A DNA stretch of 64,000 bases from Rhizobium altiplani (GCF_001542405.1 NZ_LNCD01000138.1:213026-277025), one strand, 5' to 3'. Numbered from the stretch's first letter, positions 8,815 through 18,315 are shown. The notes: a model not told the origin generated them from the sequence alone. Made by a program: numbers and translations.

Positions 8815-9573
8815 CTACGTCATGGCGTGAACCTGTTTACCATAGAGCCTGCTTGCTTGCAGCAGACGCTGCGAATAGGGGTGCTCGACCGCACCTTGCC
8901 GCAAGCGCTCGATCTCGACTTGTTCAACGATTTCGCCAGCTTCCATGATTGCGACCCTGCTGCACATGTGGGAGACGACGGCGAGGTCATGGCTGACGAG
9001 CAGATAGGTCAGGCCGCGATCTTTCCGCAGATCGTCCAGAAGATTGAGAATTTCCGCCTGGACCGAGACATCAAGCGCAGAGGTCGGCTCGTCGAGAAGC
9101 AGAACGGCCGGATCAAGAACCAAGGCGCGGGCGATCGCAACACGCTGGCGTTGCCCACCAGAGAGCTGATGTGGGAATCTGTAGCTGAGTGACGGGTCCA
9201 GCCCGACCGAGCGGAGAACTGCATCGACATCAATCGAATTGCTCGCAAGCCCCTGATTGCGGAGCGGCTCCTTGATCTGTGAGCGGATCGTCTTGCGGGG
9301 ATGGAGTGATCCGTAAGGATCCTGAAACACCATCTGGACCCGCCGGAAAAATGGCCGGTCGCGCCGGCGGTCCAGCGTTTCGCCGTCCAGTCTGATCCGC
9401 CCCTCATATTGTGGATTGAGGCCGGACATGGCGCGTAGAACCGTTGATTTTCCACAGCCAGATTCGCCAACGAGCCCAAACGCAGCGCCCTTTCCGACAG
9501 CAAGGCTGAGATTTTTGACGACCGGCCTCAGGGTGGCGGCGAAGCGGACTGTGAGGTTGCTGATTTCAATCAC
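8815..9573 (-). CDS. Oligopeptide/dipeptide-type ABC transporter ATP-binding protein (DppF/OppF type)
   Basis: 252 residues. Walker A GESGCGKST (near 37-45), signature LSGGQRQRVAIARAL, Walker B VLLLDEPTSALD and H-loop VSHDL are present. The segment FQDPYGSLHPRKTI is typical of the F subunit. It lacks much of the C-terminal oligopeptide extension of OppF, ending shortly after EHPYSQRLL. Its start overlaps the stop of the partner ATPase gene (ATGA). Last gene of an eight-gene minus-strand operon. Confidence 0.87.
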   Translation of the reverse strand: MIEISNLTVRFAATLRPVVKNLSLAVGKGAAFGLVGESGCGKSTVLRAMSGLNPQYEGRIRLDGETLDRRRDRPFFRRVQMVFQDPYGSLHPRKTIRSQIKEPLRNQGLASNSIDVDAVLRSVGLDPSLSYRFPHQLSGGQRQRVAIARALVLDPAVLLLDEPTSALDVSVQAEILNLLDDLRKDRGLTYLLVSHDLAVVSHMCSRVAIMEAGEIVEQVEIERLRQGAVEHPYSQRLLQASRLYGKQVHAMT

Positions 9574-10427
9574 CGCGGCAACTCCAGCACGTTGTCATTT
9601 AACCAGGCCGGGTCACGCTTCAGGATCTGCAAGCGGGTGGGCGGGTTGTCGATCGAGGGCAGCGATGCAAGCAGACCCTGTGTATAGGGATGTTTTGCAG
9701 ATTCCAGTTCGCGGGCCTTGAGGACCTCGACGACCCTGCCGGCATACATGATAAGGACACGGTCGCAGAAGTTTCGAACGAGGTTCAAATCGTGGCTGAT
9801 GAAAATCAGACCGAGGTTACGGCGCGCAACGAGCTCATCCAGCAATGCCAGAATTTCAAGCCGCACCGTGACATCAAGCGCCGAGGTTGGTTCGTCTGCG
9901 ATTAGAACCTCGGGCTCGGCAATCAGCATCATGGCGATCATCACGCGCTGGCCCATGCCACCCGATATTTCGTGCGGATAGAGGCGAGCCACCTTTTCAA
10001 CATCTCGGATCTTGACCGCATCCAGCATCGCGAGCATCTGCTCGAAGGCCTGTTTCGAAGTGGCCTTGGGATAGTGAAAGCGATAGGTTTCGGCAATCTG
10101 CTCGCCCACCCGCATGACCGGGTTCAACGAATATTTCGGGTCCTGCAAGATCAACCCGATCCGCCGTCCTCTGATCGTCATCATCGCGCGCTCGTCGGCC
10201 TTGAGCAGATCCACGCCTTGAAAGGTCATCTGCTGAGCACTGACGATTGCGGTCGGTGGCAACAGTTTCATTATCGCGCGACCAACCGTGGACTTTCCCG
10301 ATCCGGACTCACCAACGATGCCGAGTTTTTCCTGTCCGAGTGAAAAGGTGACGCCGCGCACGGCCCTCACTGTTCCGTGCCCGAAGGCGATCTCGAGATT
10401 GCGAATATCGATAAGTGACGTACTCAT
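9570..10427 (-). CDS. Oligopeptide/dipeptide-type ABC transporter ATP-binding protein (DppD/OppD type)
   Basis: 285 residues. Walker A GESGSGKST, a Q-loop with LILQDPKYSLNPVM, signature ISGGMGQRVMIAMML, Walker B VLIADEPTSALD and H-loop ISHDL are visible. The C-terminal segment KHPYTQGLLASLPSIDNPP is the oligopeptide/Fe-S-type tail seen in D-subunits. Overlaps by 4 bp with both neighbours, so translation of the transporter genes is coupled. Confidence 0.88.
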   Translation of the reverse strand: MSTSLIDIRNLEIAFGHGTVRAVRGVTFSLGQEKLGIVGESGSGKSTVGRAIMKLLPPTAIVSAQQMTFQGVDLLKADERAMMTIRGRRIGLILQDPKYSLNPVMRVGEQIAETYRFHYPKATSKQAFEQMLAMLDAVKIRDVEKVARLYPHEISGGMGQRVMIAMMLIAEPEVLIADEPTSALDVTVRLEILALLDELVARRNLGLIFISHDLNLVRNFCDRVLIMYAGRVVEVLKARELESAKHPYTQGLLASLPSIDNPPTRLQILKRDPAWLNDNVLELPR

Positions 10428-11368
10428 TGCGAACCCCTCGGATCAAGAACGTCGCGAAGCGCGTCGCCGACGAGGTTGAAGGCAAGGCTGACGAGGGCGA
10501 TTGCAATGCCGGGTGCTGCAATGACCCATGGGCTGTCGAGCATGAATTCGCGGCCGGTCGCCGCCATCGCGCCCCACTCGGGCCAGGGGGGCTGCGCGCC
10601 AAGGCCAAGAAAGCCGAGGCCGGCTGCCGTAATGATGATGCCCGCCATATTCAGTGTGACGCGCACAATGACGGAGGGAATGCACATCGGCAGGATGTGA
10701 CGGGTGATGATCGTTGCAGGCGTTGCGCCCTGGAGCCGCACGGCGGCGATGAAGTCGGCCTTTCGCAGGCTGAGCGTTTCTGCGCGCGCAAGGCGTGCAA
10801 TCGGTGGCCAGGCCGTGAGCGAGATCGCGATGATGGCATTGGTAATGCCCGGACCAAGTGCTGCCGCAAACCCGAGCGCCAGCACCAACCCCGGAAACGA
10901 CAGGAAGATGTCGGTGATGCGCATCAGAACTTCATCGACAATTCCGCCGAAATAGCCCGAGCAGGTACCGATTAAAAGTCCCATTGGAGCAACGATGACG
11001 GAGACGAGAATAATGATATAGAGCGTCGTGCGGGCGCCGTAGACAATACGGGCGAAGACATCCCGGCCGAAATTGTCGGTCCCGAGCCAGTGCTCCGCGG
11101 ATGGTGGCGAAAGGCGTCCGGCCATGTCCTGGACGATCGGATCATAAGCCGTCAGGAGTGGTGCGGCGAGCGCAACAAGGATCAAAAGGACAATGATTGC
11201 CAATCCTGCCAGGCCGAGCGGGTGAAGGCGAAACTTCAGCCAGCCCTGATGGAATTGCTGCGCGCTCGATTGAAACCAGCCCTGGGGTTCGGGCGCGCGC
11301 AGCCATTTGTGAAAGCGGCTGCCGTCGATGCGGTCGGCTTGTTCTGTGGACATCGTCATCGGCGTCAC
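10424..11368 (-). CDS. Dipeptide-type ABC transporter permease (DppC type)
   Basis: 314 residues. A roughly 60-residue cytoplasmic N-terminus precedes the first span (LAIIVLLILVALAAPLL). The DppC-type loop HWLGTDNFGRDVFARIVYGAR follows, and the EAA loop RLQGATPATIITRHILPMC sits near residue 220. Pairs with the DppB-type permease encoded upstream (ATGA overlap). Confidence 0.88.
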   Translation of the reverse strand: MTPMTMSTEQADRIDGSRFHKWLRAPEPQGWFQSSAQQFHQGWLKFRLHPLGLAGLAIIVLLILVALAAPLLTAYDPIVQDMAGRLSPPSAEHWLGTDNFGRDVFARIVYGARTTLYIIILVSVIVAPMGLLIGTCSGYFGGIVDEVLMRITDIFLSFPGLVLALGFAAALGPGITNAIIAISLTAWPPIARLARAETLSLRKADFIAAVRLQGATPATIITRHILPMCIPSVIVRVTLNMAGIIITAAGLGFLGLGAQPPWPEWGAMAATGREFMLDSPWVIAAPGIAIALVSLAFNLVGDALRDVLDPRGSQ

Positions 11369-12462
11369 CGTGTTCGCGGATCAAGGATGCGGTAAAGCAC
11401 ATCCGAAAGGATGTTGATCGTCAGGAAGACGGCGCCGATCGTCAGCACTGCTCCCATCACGACGTTCATGTCATTCATCTGAAGCCCACGCGTCAGATAC
11501 TGGCCAAGTCCCGGCCATCCGAAGACGGTCTCTATCAGCACTGCGCCTTCCAGAAGCCCCCCGAAAGTCAACGCCATGATCGTCAATAGCTGCACGCGAA
11601 TGTTCCTGAAGGCGTGGCGCCAGACGACCATGCGGCGCCCAAGCCCCTTTGCCCTGGCCGTCACGATGTATTCCTGACTGAGCTGCTCGAGCATGAAGCT
11701 GCGCGACATGCGGCTGATATAGGCCACGGAATAGTAGCCAAGGATGGCGCCGGGAAGGATGATGTGACCAAGCGCACTCTGGAACACGTCCCACTGCCTC
11801 TCGAGCGCAGAGTCGATCAACAGAAAGCCGGTTATAGGTGTGACGAGCCCCTCATAGAATACGTCGACGCGTCCCGATGCGCCGACAAGCTGAAGCTTTG
11901 CATAAAAGACGAAAAGCGCCATCAGGCCGGTCCAGAAGATTGGAATGGAATGACCGGCCAGCGCAACGATCCGTGCAACGTGATCAATGACGGTGCCGCG
12001 CCTGACGGCAGCCGTGATGCCGAGTGGTACACCGACAAGCGCTCCGACGATCATGGCGATGACTGCAAGCTCGATTGTCGCAGGGAAGATCGCCAATAGG
12101 TCGGTGAGGATCGGCTGTCCGGTCGTTGCCGATGTTCCAAGGTCGCCTGTCGCGACCCTTCCGACATAGCTCAGGAATTGCACGAGGATCGGCTGCCCTA
12201 GTCCCAGCTCGTTGTAGACACGATCATAGACCTCCTTGCTGACCTCCGGCCCGGTGATGGCAAGCACCGGGTCGGCGGGAAGCAACCGCCCCATCGAAAA
12301 GGTAAGAAAGAGCAGGCCGAGCAGCGTGGTCACGATCGCCACCACGCGCCCTGCCAGCCGTCTCAGAATGATTGCGAGTGGATGCGGCGCGACATAGGCC
12401 ACTTCTTCTTCGCTAAAAGGGGTGTCGGAATTTCGCTTGGATACTAGATCGGCATTCGCCAC
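11365..12462 (-). CDS. Dipeptide-type ABC transporter permease (DppB type)
   Basis: 365 residues, somewhat longer than the usual 305-340 because of an N-terminal cytoplasmic extension of about 30 residues. Residues 35-60 form the first span; RLLPADPVLAITGPE is the periplasmic motif of DppB proteins. The EAA-type loop TARAKGLGRRMVVWRHAFRN lies near residue 275. Seven bases separate it from the binding-protein gene upstream. Confidence 0.88.
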   Translation of the reverse strand: MANADLVSKRNSDTPFSEEEVAYVAPHPLAIILRRLAGRVVAIVTTLLGLLFLTFSMGRLLPADPVLAITGPEVSKEVYDRVYNELGLGQPILVQFLSYVGRVATGDLGTSATTGQPILTDLLAIFPATIELAVIAMIVGALVGVPLGITAAVRRGTVIDHVARIVALAGHSIPIFWTGLMALFVFYAKLQLVGASGRVDVFYEGLVTPITGFLLIDSALERQWDVFQSALGHIILPGAILGYYSVAYISRMSRSFMLEQLSQEYIVTARAKGLGRRMVVWRHAFRNIRVQLLTIMALTFGGLLEGAVLIETVFGWPGLGQYLTRGLQMNDMNVVMGAVLTIGAVFLTINILSDVLYRILDPRTR

Positions 12463-12468
12463 GACCCC

Positions 12469-14055
12469 TTACTCCTTGGTTACGTCGTGCCAGCGCGTCG
12501 ACCAGGTCGTGTGGCCGTGGTAACCCTTGACTGCGGAACGCATGACATAAGGGTCCGTCCGCTGGAAGAAGATGACGAGCGGGGCATCCATTCCGGAATA
12601 GACGCTATCCATCTTCTTGAAGATTTCCGTGCGTTTGCCGCTATCACGTTCCTTCATCGACTGATCGACGAGCGTGTTAAGTTCATCCACCTTCATTCCG
12701 GCCCGCCATAGATAGTAACTTCCAAGACGTGCCTCATCGCTGTTGTCCGGATTGTAGGCGTACTGGGTGGCAACAGCGAAGGGGTCGGGAAGACGGGCTC
12801 CCGAGTTTCCGAGCAGGACTTCGTATTTCCGCTCCCTGAACGCTGGCGTGAATTCGCCAGGCACGAGATCAAGGTCAAGTCCGGCGACGCGCGCACTCGC
12901 CTGCAGCGCCTCGGCAAACGGCAAGGTTGCCGCTCCGGACGGATTGAGGACCTTCTTCAATCCATTGGGATACCCTGCCTCTGCAAGCAGTTGCTTGGCT
13001 TTGGCGGGATCGTAGTCATAGCGGGACGCCGCTTCATCGGGAGCGCCAATCATCCCGCGCGGGATCATCGACTGCCAAGGGAAGCCCGTGTAGCGCATGA
13101 TATTGCCGGAAATCGCCTTCCAGTCGAACGCATGTTGGAAGGCCTCGCGAACCTTGGGCTTTTGAAGATCCGGATCCTTCTGATTGAGGGCAATGTAGTA
13201 GAAGCCGAGGCCCGGAACGTTGTCGATCACCATCTCCTTGTTGTTGGACAAGGCATCGAGATCGCCGCTTGCCAGATATTGCCCGACATCGACGTCACCT
13301 GCTTCAAGCTGCAGTCTGAGATTGCCGGATTCGGGAATATGACGTGCAACAACTCGCGCCATGGCCGGGGCACCACCCCAATAGGCCTTCTGCGCGTTGA
13401 AGATCGCAACATCATTTGGACGCCATTGGGCAAGCGCAAACGGCCCGCTTCCCGCCGAGTTGGCCGACAGCCAAGCGCCCCCAAGGTCGCCGTTCGCCTC
13501 GTGCGACAGTACCGTTTTCTTGTCGACGATGCCGATCGACGATCCGGCAAGGGAATAGAGTACCAGATCCGTATTGACGGGTCGTGGAAGTTCAATCTCG
13601 AGCGTGCGCTCGTCCTTGGCTCGTACAAGCTTCTCGACGTTGTCAGGCGTAAAGCCCCATAGCGCGATATCGGTCGAACCGACCTGACCCATCTTGATGA
13701 CGCGTTGGATCGACCAGGCAGCATCTTCTGCCGTGACAGGATTGCCACTTTGGAAGACAGCGTCGTCGCGCAACGTCAGGCTGATGACCTTGGCGTCGTC
13801 CGACACGCTCCATTTCGTCGCGAGCATCGGCTTCAACGTTTTCAGATCGTCCGGCGACAACTGCACGAGATTATCGTAGAGGTTGGAGATCAGTTCGGAG
13901 ACTGTCCGCGCATTGTTCTGCGCCGGATCAAGCGTTCTGATGCCGGTCAGATTGGTACCGATCACCAGCATGTTCGGCGGGGATGCCGCAAGTGAAGGTT
14001 GCGCGACAATCAATGCGCTGGCCATTGCGGCCGTTGCCAACAGGTTCCTCAGCAT
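12469..14055 (-). CDS. Extracellular solute-binding protein family 5 (DppA/OppA type)
   Basis: 528 residues from ATG at 14055, preceded by GGGAGG at a 7-base spacing; an in-frame TTG at 14070 would add five residues but overlaps that ribosome site. Signal peptide about residues 1-23 (cleavage near SLAAS). SBP_bac_5 features: an N-terminal TLDPAQNNARTVSELISNLYD stretch and the DAVFQSGNPVTAEDAAWS region. Members bind peptides, but many rhizobial ones bind opines, glycosides or sugar acids. The adjacent dehydratases and lyase hint at a non-peptide ligand. Confidence 0.87.
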   Translation of the reverse strand: MLRNLLATAAMASALIVAQPSLAASPPNMLVIGTNLTGIRTLDPAQNNARTVSELISNLYDNLVQLSPDDLKTLKPMLATKWSVSDDAKVISLTLRDDAVFQSGNPVTAEDAAWSIQRVIKMGQVGSTDIALWGFTPDNVEKLVRAKDERTLEIELPRPVNTDLVLYSLAGSSIGIVDKKTVLSHEANGDLGGAWLSANSAGSGPFALAQWRPNDVAIFNAQKAYWGGAPAMARVVARHIPESGNLRLQLEAGDVDVGQYLASGDLDALSNNKEMVIDNVPGLGFYYIALNQKDPDLQKPKVREAFQHAFDWKAISGNIMRYTGFPWQSMIPRGMIGAPDEAASRYDYDPAKAKQLLAEAGYPNGLKKVLNPSGAATLPFAEALQASARVAGLDLDLVPGEFTPAFRERKYEVLLGNSGARLPDPFAVATQYAYNPDNSDEARLGSYYLWRAGMKVDELNTLVDQSMKERDSGKRTEIFKKMDSVYSGMDAPLVIFFQRTDPYVMRSAVKGYHGHTTWSTRWHDVTKE

Positions 14056-14115
14056 TTCAAGACCTCCCAATCTTGGGGCGTCAAATCGCCCTGGCTTAAC
14101 AGATGAATGTCGAAC

Positions 14116-15069
14116 TCAGCCCGCCGCCCTCGTGTCGACCGGCGCTTCCCCATGCCGCTGGATGTCGCCGGCAGCCTCCCACGCACGAAGCAGGCGAAAC
14201 AGTTCTTCACGATCGCTCTCGTCCAGCATCGGCAATCCCGGCACGCGAACCGGGCCGACGTTCAGACCGGAATGGGTTACCGCCTCCTTGACGACCGTCA
14301 CATTCGCACCGTTGCGGTATTTCGTGCGCATGCGTTCGAACGGCTCGAGCTTGTTGAGGATGGCGCGAGCCCCGTCGTAGTCGCCGCTGGCAAGCGCTTC
14401 GTGCACCGCAAGCGAGAGCTTTGGCGCAACGTTGACGAGTCCGGAGGTAAAGCCCCGTGCGCCGGCGGCGGTAAACGACAGAGCCCAGCTTTCAGCGAGG
14501 CCGCAGACAAAGAGGGCGCCGGCGGGATCGGAGGCTGAAATCGCCCGCGAAAGCAGCATTAGATCCGGTGTTGCGAACTTGATGCCGGCGATGTTTTCAT
14601 GGCGGGCAAGGCGGGCCATGTCTTCGACATTAAAACCGTCGGCTCGTACATAGGCAATCATTGGCAGGGGCGAAGCATCCGCCAGCTTGCAGAAATAGTC
14701 GATTTGCGCCGATGGCGCCGCAAAGGGATCGACGGGCTGATGCGCCATGACGGCAGATGCGCCGATCGCAGCTGCGTCCCTTGCCATTCGGACTGCCTCG
14801 CGCAGTGATCTGCCGATCGCGGCCGTCACCGGCGCCTTGCCATCGACACCTGTGACCGCAGCCTCGTGTACACTGCGGATCTCCTCCACGGTCAAGGCAT
14901 AGAACTCGCCAGTGTTTCCAGCCGCGACGATGTTGTGGATGCCAGCCATCGCCACCCGGCGATAAATAATTGCAGTCGAACGGGGTTCGACTTCACCGTT
15001 TTTGTCATAGGCCGTCACGGGAACGCCAGACACGCCCGTCAGGGCCTGGCGCATGGTTGCGATGCTCAT
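14116..15069 (-). CDS. DapA/KDG aldolase family lyase or dehydratase
   Basis: 317 residues, TIM-barrel Schiff-base family. GNTGEF (51-56), Tyr140 (in MIAYVRADG, not the usual YNxP) and Lys164 (GIKFAT) are in place. The family covers 2-keto-3-deoxy-sugar-acid aldolases and 5-dehydro-4-deoxyglucarate dehydratases. Two acid-sugar dehydratases are encoded divergently about 2 kb away and would produce 2-keto-3-deoxy acids, the natural substrates for such a lyase. It lies 60 bp upstream of the binding-protein gene in the same operon. Exact reaction not determinable here. Confidence 0.8.
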   Translation of the reverse strand: MSIATMRQALTGVSGVPVTAYDKNGEVEPRSTAIIYRRVAMAGIHNIVAAGNTGEFYALTVEEIRSVHEAAVTGVDGKAPVTAAIGRSLREAVRMARDAAAIGASAVMAHQPVDPFAAPSAQIDYFCKLADASPLPMIAYVRADGFNVEDMARLARHENIAGIKFATPDLMLLSRAISASDPAGALFVCGLAESWALSFTAAGARGFTSGLVNVAPKLSLAVHEALASGDYDGARAILNKLEPFERMRTKYRNGANVTVVKEAVTHSGLNVGPVRVPGLPMLDESDREELFRLLRAWEAAGDIQRHGEAPVDTRAAG

Positions 15070-15187
15070 CTTCTCTCCCCTAACTGTCGATCAATTCGCG
15101 AAGCGGATAGGCGCCAGGCGCTCCCCATCAAAATCGAGAGCAATGGCGGTACCGGCCTCGAAACAACCACTGCGATCGGTCGGCTCA

Positions 15188-15907
15188 TCAATCGACCCCC
15201 TGGAACATTCGAGCGCGTGCGTTCAGGATGTGGCGCTTCATCGCGTCGTGGGCCTCAGCTTCGTTCCGCGCAAGGATCGCCGCGACGATCACCGCGTGCT
15301 CATCCTGGACGCTGCGTATCTGCGCAGGCGTGCGCTTGAGACTAAGACTTCGCGTCACGGAATGACCGACAGCAAAATGGGGCCTGAACCACTCGCGGAC
15401 CGTGATGTGGAACTGGTTTCCGGTGGCAACGGCGATCGCGTCATGCAGCGCCTCATCCTCATCGGCCCCAAGCTCGCCATTGCGCAAGCATTCCTCGATT
15501 GCCTGCAGTGCGGCCATGATCCGCTCCCTGTCCTCCGGCTGCCAGTTGCGGGCGGCAAGCTCGGCTGCCTCCGCTTCGAGACCTGCGCGAAATTCGAAGA
15601 AGCGCTGAACGTCGGCGAGAGATCCGACCGGCACCATCTTCAGCATCGATGAGTCCGGCCGCTGTCGGACATAGGAGCCGGAACCCTTGCGTGAGACGAC
15701 AAGGCCATCGGTCCTCAATCGTTCAAGTGCTTCGCGCACGACCGGCCTCGAAGCACCGAACATGGCGGCAAGCTTCGATTCCGGCGGCAACCGTTCGTTC
15801 ACCGGAAAGTTTCCGTCTGCGATCATCCCGACGATCTTCTCGTAGATGATGTCGCTGAAGCGGGTTGCACCCTTGCTCGGCTCCATGGCGGCGGAAAGTT
15901 TCGTCAT
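15188..15907 (-). CDS. FadR/GntR family transcriptional regulator (FCD domain)
   Basis: 239 residues. Winged helix at about 18-85 (IIYEKIVGMIADGNFPVNERLP, then FGASRPVVREALERLRTDGLV) and an FCD domain with DEALHDAIAV and DEHAVIVAAILARNEAEAH carrying ligand/metal histidines. It overlaps by 4 bp with the RraA-like gene upstream and is 118 bp before the DapA-family gene, so it is encoded within the operon it probably controls. Paralogous to the regulator at 7987-8706. A 20-bp-spaced direct repeat near 16690 is a candidate operator. Confidence 0.87.
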   Translation of the reverse strand: MTKLSAAMEPSKGATRFSDIIYEKIVGMIADGNFPVNERLPPESKLAAMFGASRPVVREALERLRTDGLVVSRKGSGSYVRQRPDSSMLKMVPVGSLADVQRFFEFRAGLEAEAAELAARNWQPEDRERIMAALQAIEECLRNGELGADEDEALHDAIAVATGNQFHITVREWFRPHFAVGHSVTRSLSLKRTPAQIRSVQDEHAVIVAAILARNEAEAHDAMKRHILNARARMFQGVD

Positions 15908-16617
15908 CGTCCCTTTTCTTTCCTCCAGACCGCAAATGCCGCAGCGGTGCCCTCATTGGGCGGATAGAGACCAAATATCCCCTGCCCGGCGCGCACCCGT
16001 TCCTCGACAAAGTCCTCGAAAACGGTTTGCTCGAAAGCCTCGTTGGCGACCTCTTCGGCCATCGCTGCTGGGATGACGACCACGCCTTCATTGTCGCCAA
16101 CCATGAGATCGCCCGGATAGACGGGCACATCACCGCAGCCAATAGGCTGATTGATATCGAGAGCATGGTGGCGCACCAGGTTCGTCGGCGCCGAGGGTGC
16201 CGCGTGATAGGCTGCAAACGGCAGGGAGGCAATGTCTGGCGTGTCGCGGAAACCCCCATCGGTAACAACGCCCGCCGCACCGCGCTTGAAGAGACGCGTA
16301 ATCAGGATTCCACCGGCAGAAGCGGCCGAATGATCCTTGCGGCTATCGATAACAAGCACGGCGCCTTGCGGGCATTCTTCGATGGCGCGGCGCTGCGGGT
16401 GATTCAAATCACCAAAGACGCCGAGATGATCGATGTCTTCCCGCGCGGGAATGTAGCGTAGCGTGAAGGCAGGCCCGACCAGGCGAGGCGCTTGCGGATT
16501 GATCTTGTGAATGCCGCGGATGAAGACATTCCTCAAGCCGCGCTTCATCAACACCGTCGTCAGCGTTGCCGTCGAGACTGCTCCCAATTTTGTTCGCACA
16601 GCATCTGACAGATTCAT
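15904..16617 (-). CDS. RraA-like protein / HMG-type aldolase family
   Basis: 237 residues from ATG at 16617; AGGAAGG lies about 9 bases upstream, while a start at 16677 would add 20 residues without a ribosome site. Family motifs are GVVTDGGFRDTPDI (metal/substrate loop with Arg and Asp) and PGDLMVGDNEGVVVIP. Catalytic relatives are class II pyruvate aldolases (4-hydroxy-4-methyl-2-oxoglutarate/4-carboxy-4-hydroxy-2-oxoadipate aldolase); other relatives inhibit RNase E. The catabolic operon context favours an aldolase or oxaloacetate-decarboxylase-like role. First gene of the minus-strand operon. Confidence 0.82.
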   Translation of the reverse strand: MNLSDAVRTKLGAVSTATLTTVLMKRGLRNVFIRGIHKINPQAPRLVGPAFTLRYIPAREDIDHLGVFGDLNHPQRRAIEECPQGAVLVIDSRKDHSAASAGGILITRLFKRGAAGVVTDGGFRDTPDIASLPFAAYHAAPSAPTNLVRHHALDINQPIGCGDVPVYPGDLMVGDNEGVVVIPAAMAEEVANEAFEQTVFEDFVEERVRAGQGIFGLYPPNEGTAAAFAVWRKEKGR

Positions 16618-17088
16618 ATCCCCATGCCTTCCTGGGCGGTCGTTTTGAGGTGACAGCAGGCGTTTGCTCGCCACCATCGCTACATAACCTGTAATTATCT
16701 GTCAACTCTTGTAATTATTTGAAAGCATGCATATCGTCAGCAGCAGCGCCAGGGAGAGCGCGTTGACGCGGGGCCGGAGCTCGTCCTGCCGTCCGCCTTT
16801 TGGGCAATGTGGGAGGAAGTGATGCGGAATCAGTCTGCGCGACATCGTCGGGCGCGCGATCCCTGGGGAGCATGCCGGAGTTTGCCACCTTGACGGACAT
16901 GCCGAGGGATCAGACGGCGAAGCGCTGCATGCTCGTCGAGGTCACGAAGGAGACAAGGCCTGCAGTCCGCCGTTGTTCGGCGTCAGACAATCAATCCCCT
17001 TACAGCGCGCCTCGATCCGCGGCAGCGGGATCGCTTGCGGCATCTTCGCTGCATCCAACAGACATCTGCGGCACTGGAGTTTCTTACA
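16618..17088. promoter_or_regulatory. Divergent intergenic region with 20-bp-spaced direct repeat
   Basis: 471 bp between the RraA-like gene (minus) and the first dehydratase gene (plus); I see no convincing gene in it. TGTAATTAT occurs at 16690-16698 and exactly 20 bp later at 16710-16718, i.e. on the same face of the helix. Between them lies ATTATCTGTCAAC (16694-16706), also found upstream of the hydroxyproline-type operon. The repeat is about 73 bp upstream of the RraA start, a plausible operator position for the FadR-type regulator of this operon. Confidence 0.5.
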
Positions 17089-18303
17089 ATGAAGATTACC
17101 GGAATCAGAACCTTTCTCATGCATGCAGGCCAGCCCGATCCGTCCAAATGGGCTTCTGATGAACGATCAGGCGATGGCGCCTCCAGGCTGCCAGGTACTA
17201 GAAACTGGCTGTTTTTGAAGATCGACACTGACGAAGGCATAACAGGTATCGGCGAATGCTCCGGATGGCCGCGCGTCATCGAGACCGCGATCCACGATCT
17301 TGCGCCGCTCCTCATCGGCGAGGACCCGGCCCATATCGAGCGGCTATGGCAGAAGATGCATGTCGCCATGATGGGTCACGGCATGTTGGGAACGGTTGGC
17401 GCCGGCGCCATGACCGGCATAGACATGGCACTGTGGGACATCAAGGGAAAGTCGCTCGGTGTGCCAGTCTGGATGCTGCTTGGAGGCAAGGTTCGTGACC
17501 GGATTCCGATCTACTCCCATGCAAACACGCCCGAGCGGGCACTTGCCGTCAAGGAACGCGGGATAAAGGCGATCAAATGCGGCGGGGTTGCTGACCCGGT
17601 GCGCAAGGTCGCCGCATTGCGCGAAGCAGTCGGCAACGAGATCGACATTGCAATCGATCTTCATGGCCCGCCCTGGCTAACACCGGCCGACGCCTGCCGG
17701 CTGGTCAGGGCGCTTGAGCCTTACGAACTCCTCTGGGTCGAAGATCCGATCGCACCGGAAAACATCGATGGCTACCGACGCATTCGCGATGCCGCCCACG
17801 TTCCCTTGGCAGCCGGCGAACGTTCGGCGACGATCTTTGGAGAGCGCGAACTGATCGAAAACGAACTGGTCGACATCATCCAGCCCGATACCGGCCGGGC
17901 CGGTGGCATTACGCAGATGAAGAAGATCGCGGCCATGGCCGAGGCCCATCACATCCAGATGGCGCCGCATTCAGGCTCGCTCGGTCCTGTCGCCGAATAC
18001 GCCGCGTTGCACGTGCTTGCGGCTATTCCGAACGCGCTCATCCTCGAACGCATCGATGACGATTGGGACGGTCGAAAGCTGACGATTTTGCCCCATCCGC
18101 AACAGGTCGGCGGATCGATTGCCGTCCCGGACGCGCCGGGTCTTGGTTGTGATATCGATGAATCATTCGTGGCGCGCTTTCCAAGCGGCGGCAATGTCTC
18201 CGTGCCGGTGCCCGAGAGTGCCGGCTCCTACAATCCCGGAACTTATAACGAGCATCTTTACGTCCAGACGCGCCTGTCGCGTCACCGCTATTTCAATCGC
18301 TAG
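17089..18303 (+). CDS. Enolase superfamily acid-sugar dehydratase (galactonate dehydratase-like)
   Basis: 404 residues from ATG at 17089 (GGAG 9 bases upstream). The N-terminal capping domain covers residues 1-125 and the barrel the rest. Metal ligands Asp190, Glu218 (WVEDP) and Glu244 (GER); Asp190-Leu-His192 matches the D-x-H signature of D-galactonate/mannonate-type dehydratases, and the Asp267/His294 dyad (QPDTGRAGG, MAPHSGS) supplies the other side. It should dehydrate an aldonic acid to a 2-keto-3-deoxy acid. Followed after 12 bp by a second superfamily member. The exact sugar acid cannot be read from sequence. Confidence 0.85.
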   Translation: MKITGIRTFLMHAGQPDPSKWASDERSGDGASRLPGTRNWLFLKIDTDEGITGIGECSGWPRVIETAIHDLAPLLIGEDPAHIERLWQKMHVAMMGHGMLGTVGAGAMTGIDMALWDIKGKSLGVPVWMLLGGKVRDRIPIYSHANTPERALAVKERGIKAIKCGGVADPVRKVAALREAVGNEIDIAIDLHGPPWLTPADACRLVRALEPYELLWVEDPIAPENIDGYRRIRDAAHVPLAAGERSATIFGERELIENELVDIIQPDTGRAGGITQMKKIAAMAEAHHIQMAPHSGSLGPVAEYAALHVLAAIPNALILERIDDDWDGRKLTILPHPQQVGGSIAVPDAPGLGCDIDESFVARFPSGGNVSVPVPESAGSYNPGTYNEHLYVQTRLSRHRYFNR

Positions 18304-18315
18304 AAGGAAAGAGAA

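Noticed and set aside
16715..17088. Short frames in both directions between the RraA-like gene and the first dehydratase gene
   Set aside because: Low-complexity Arg/Pro/Ala-rich translations typical of antisense or non-coding high-GC DNA, no ribosome sites.
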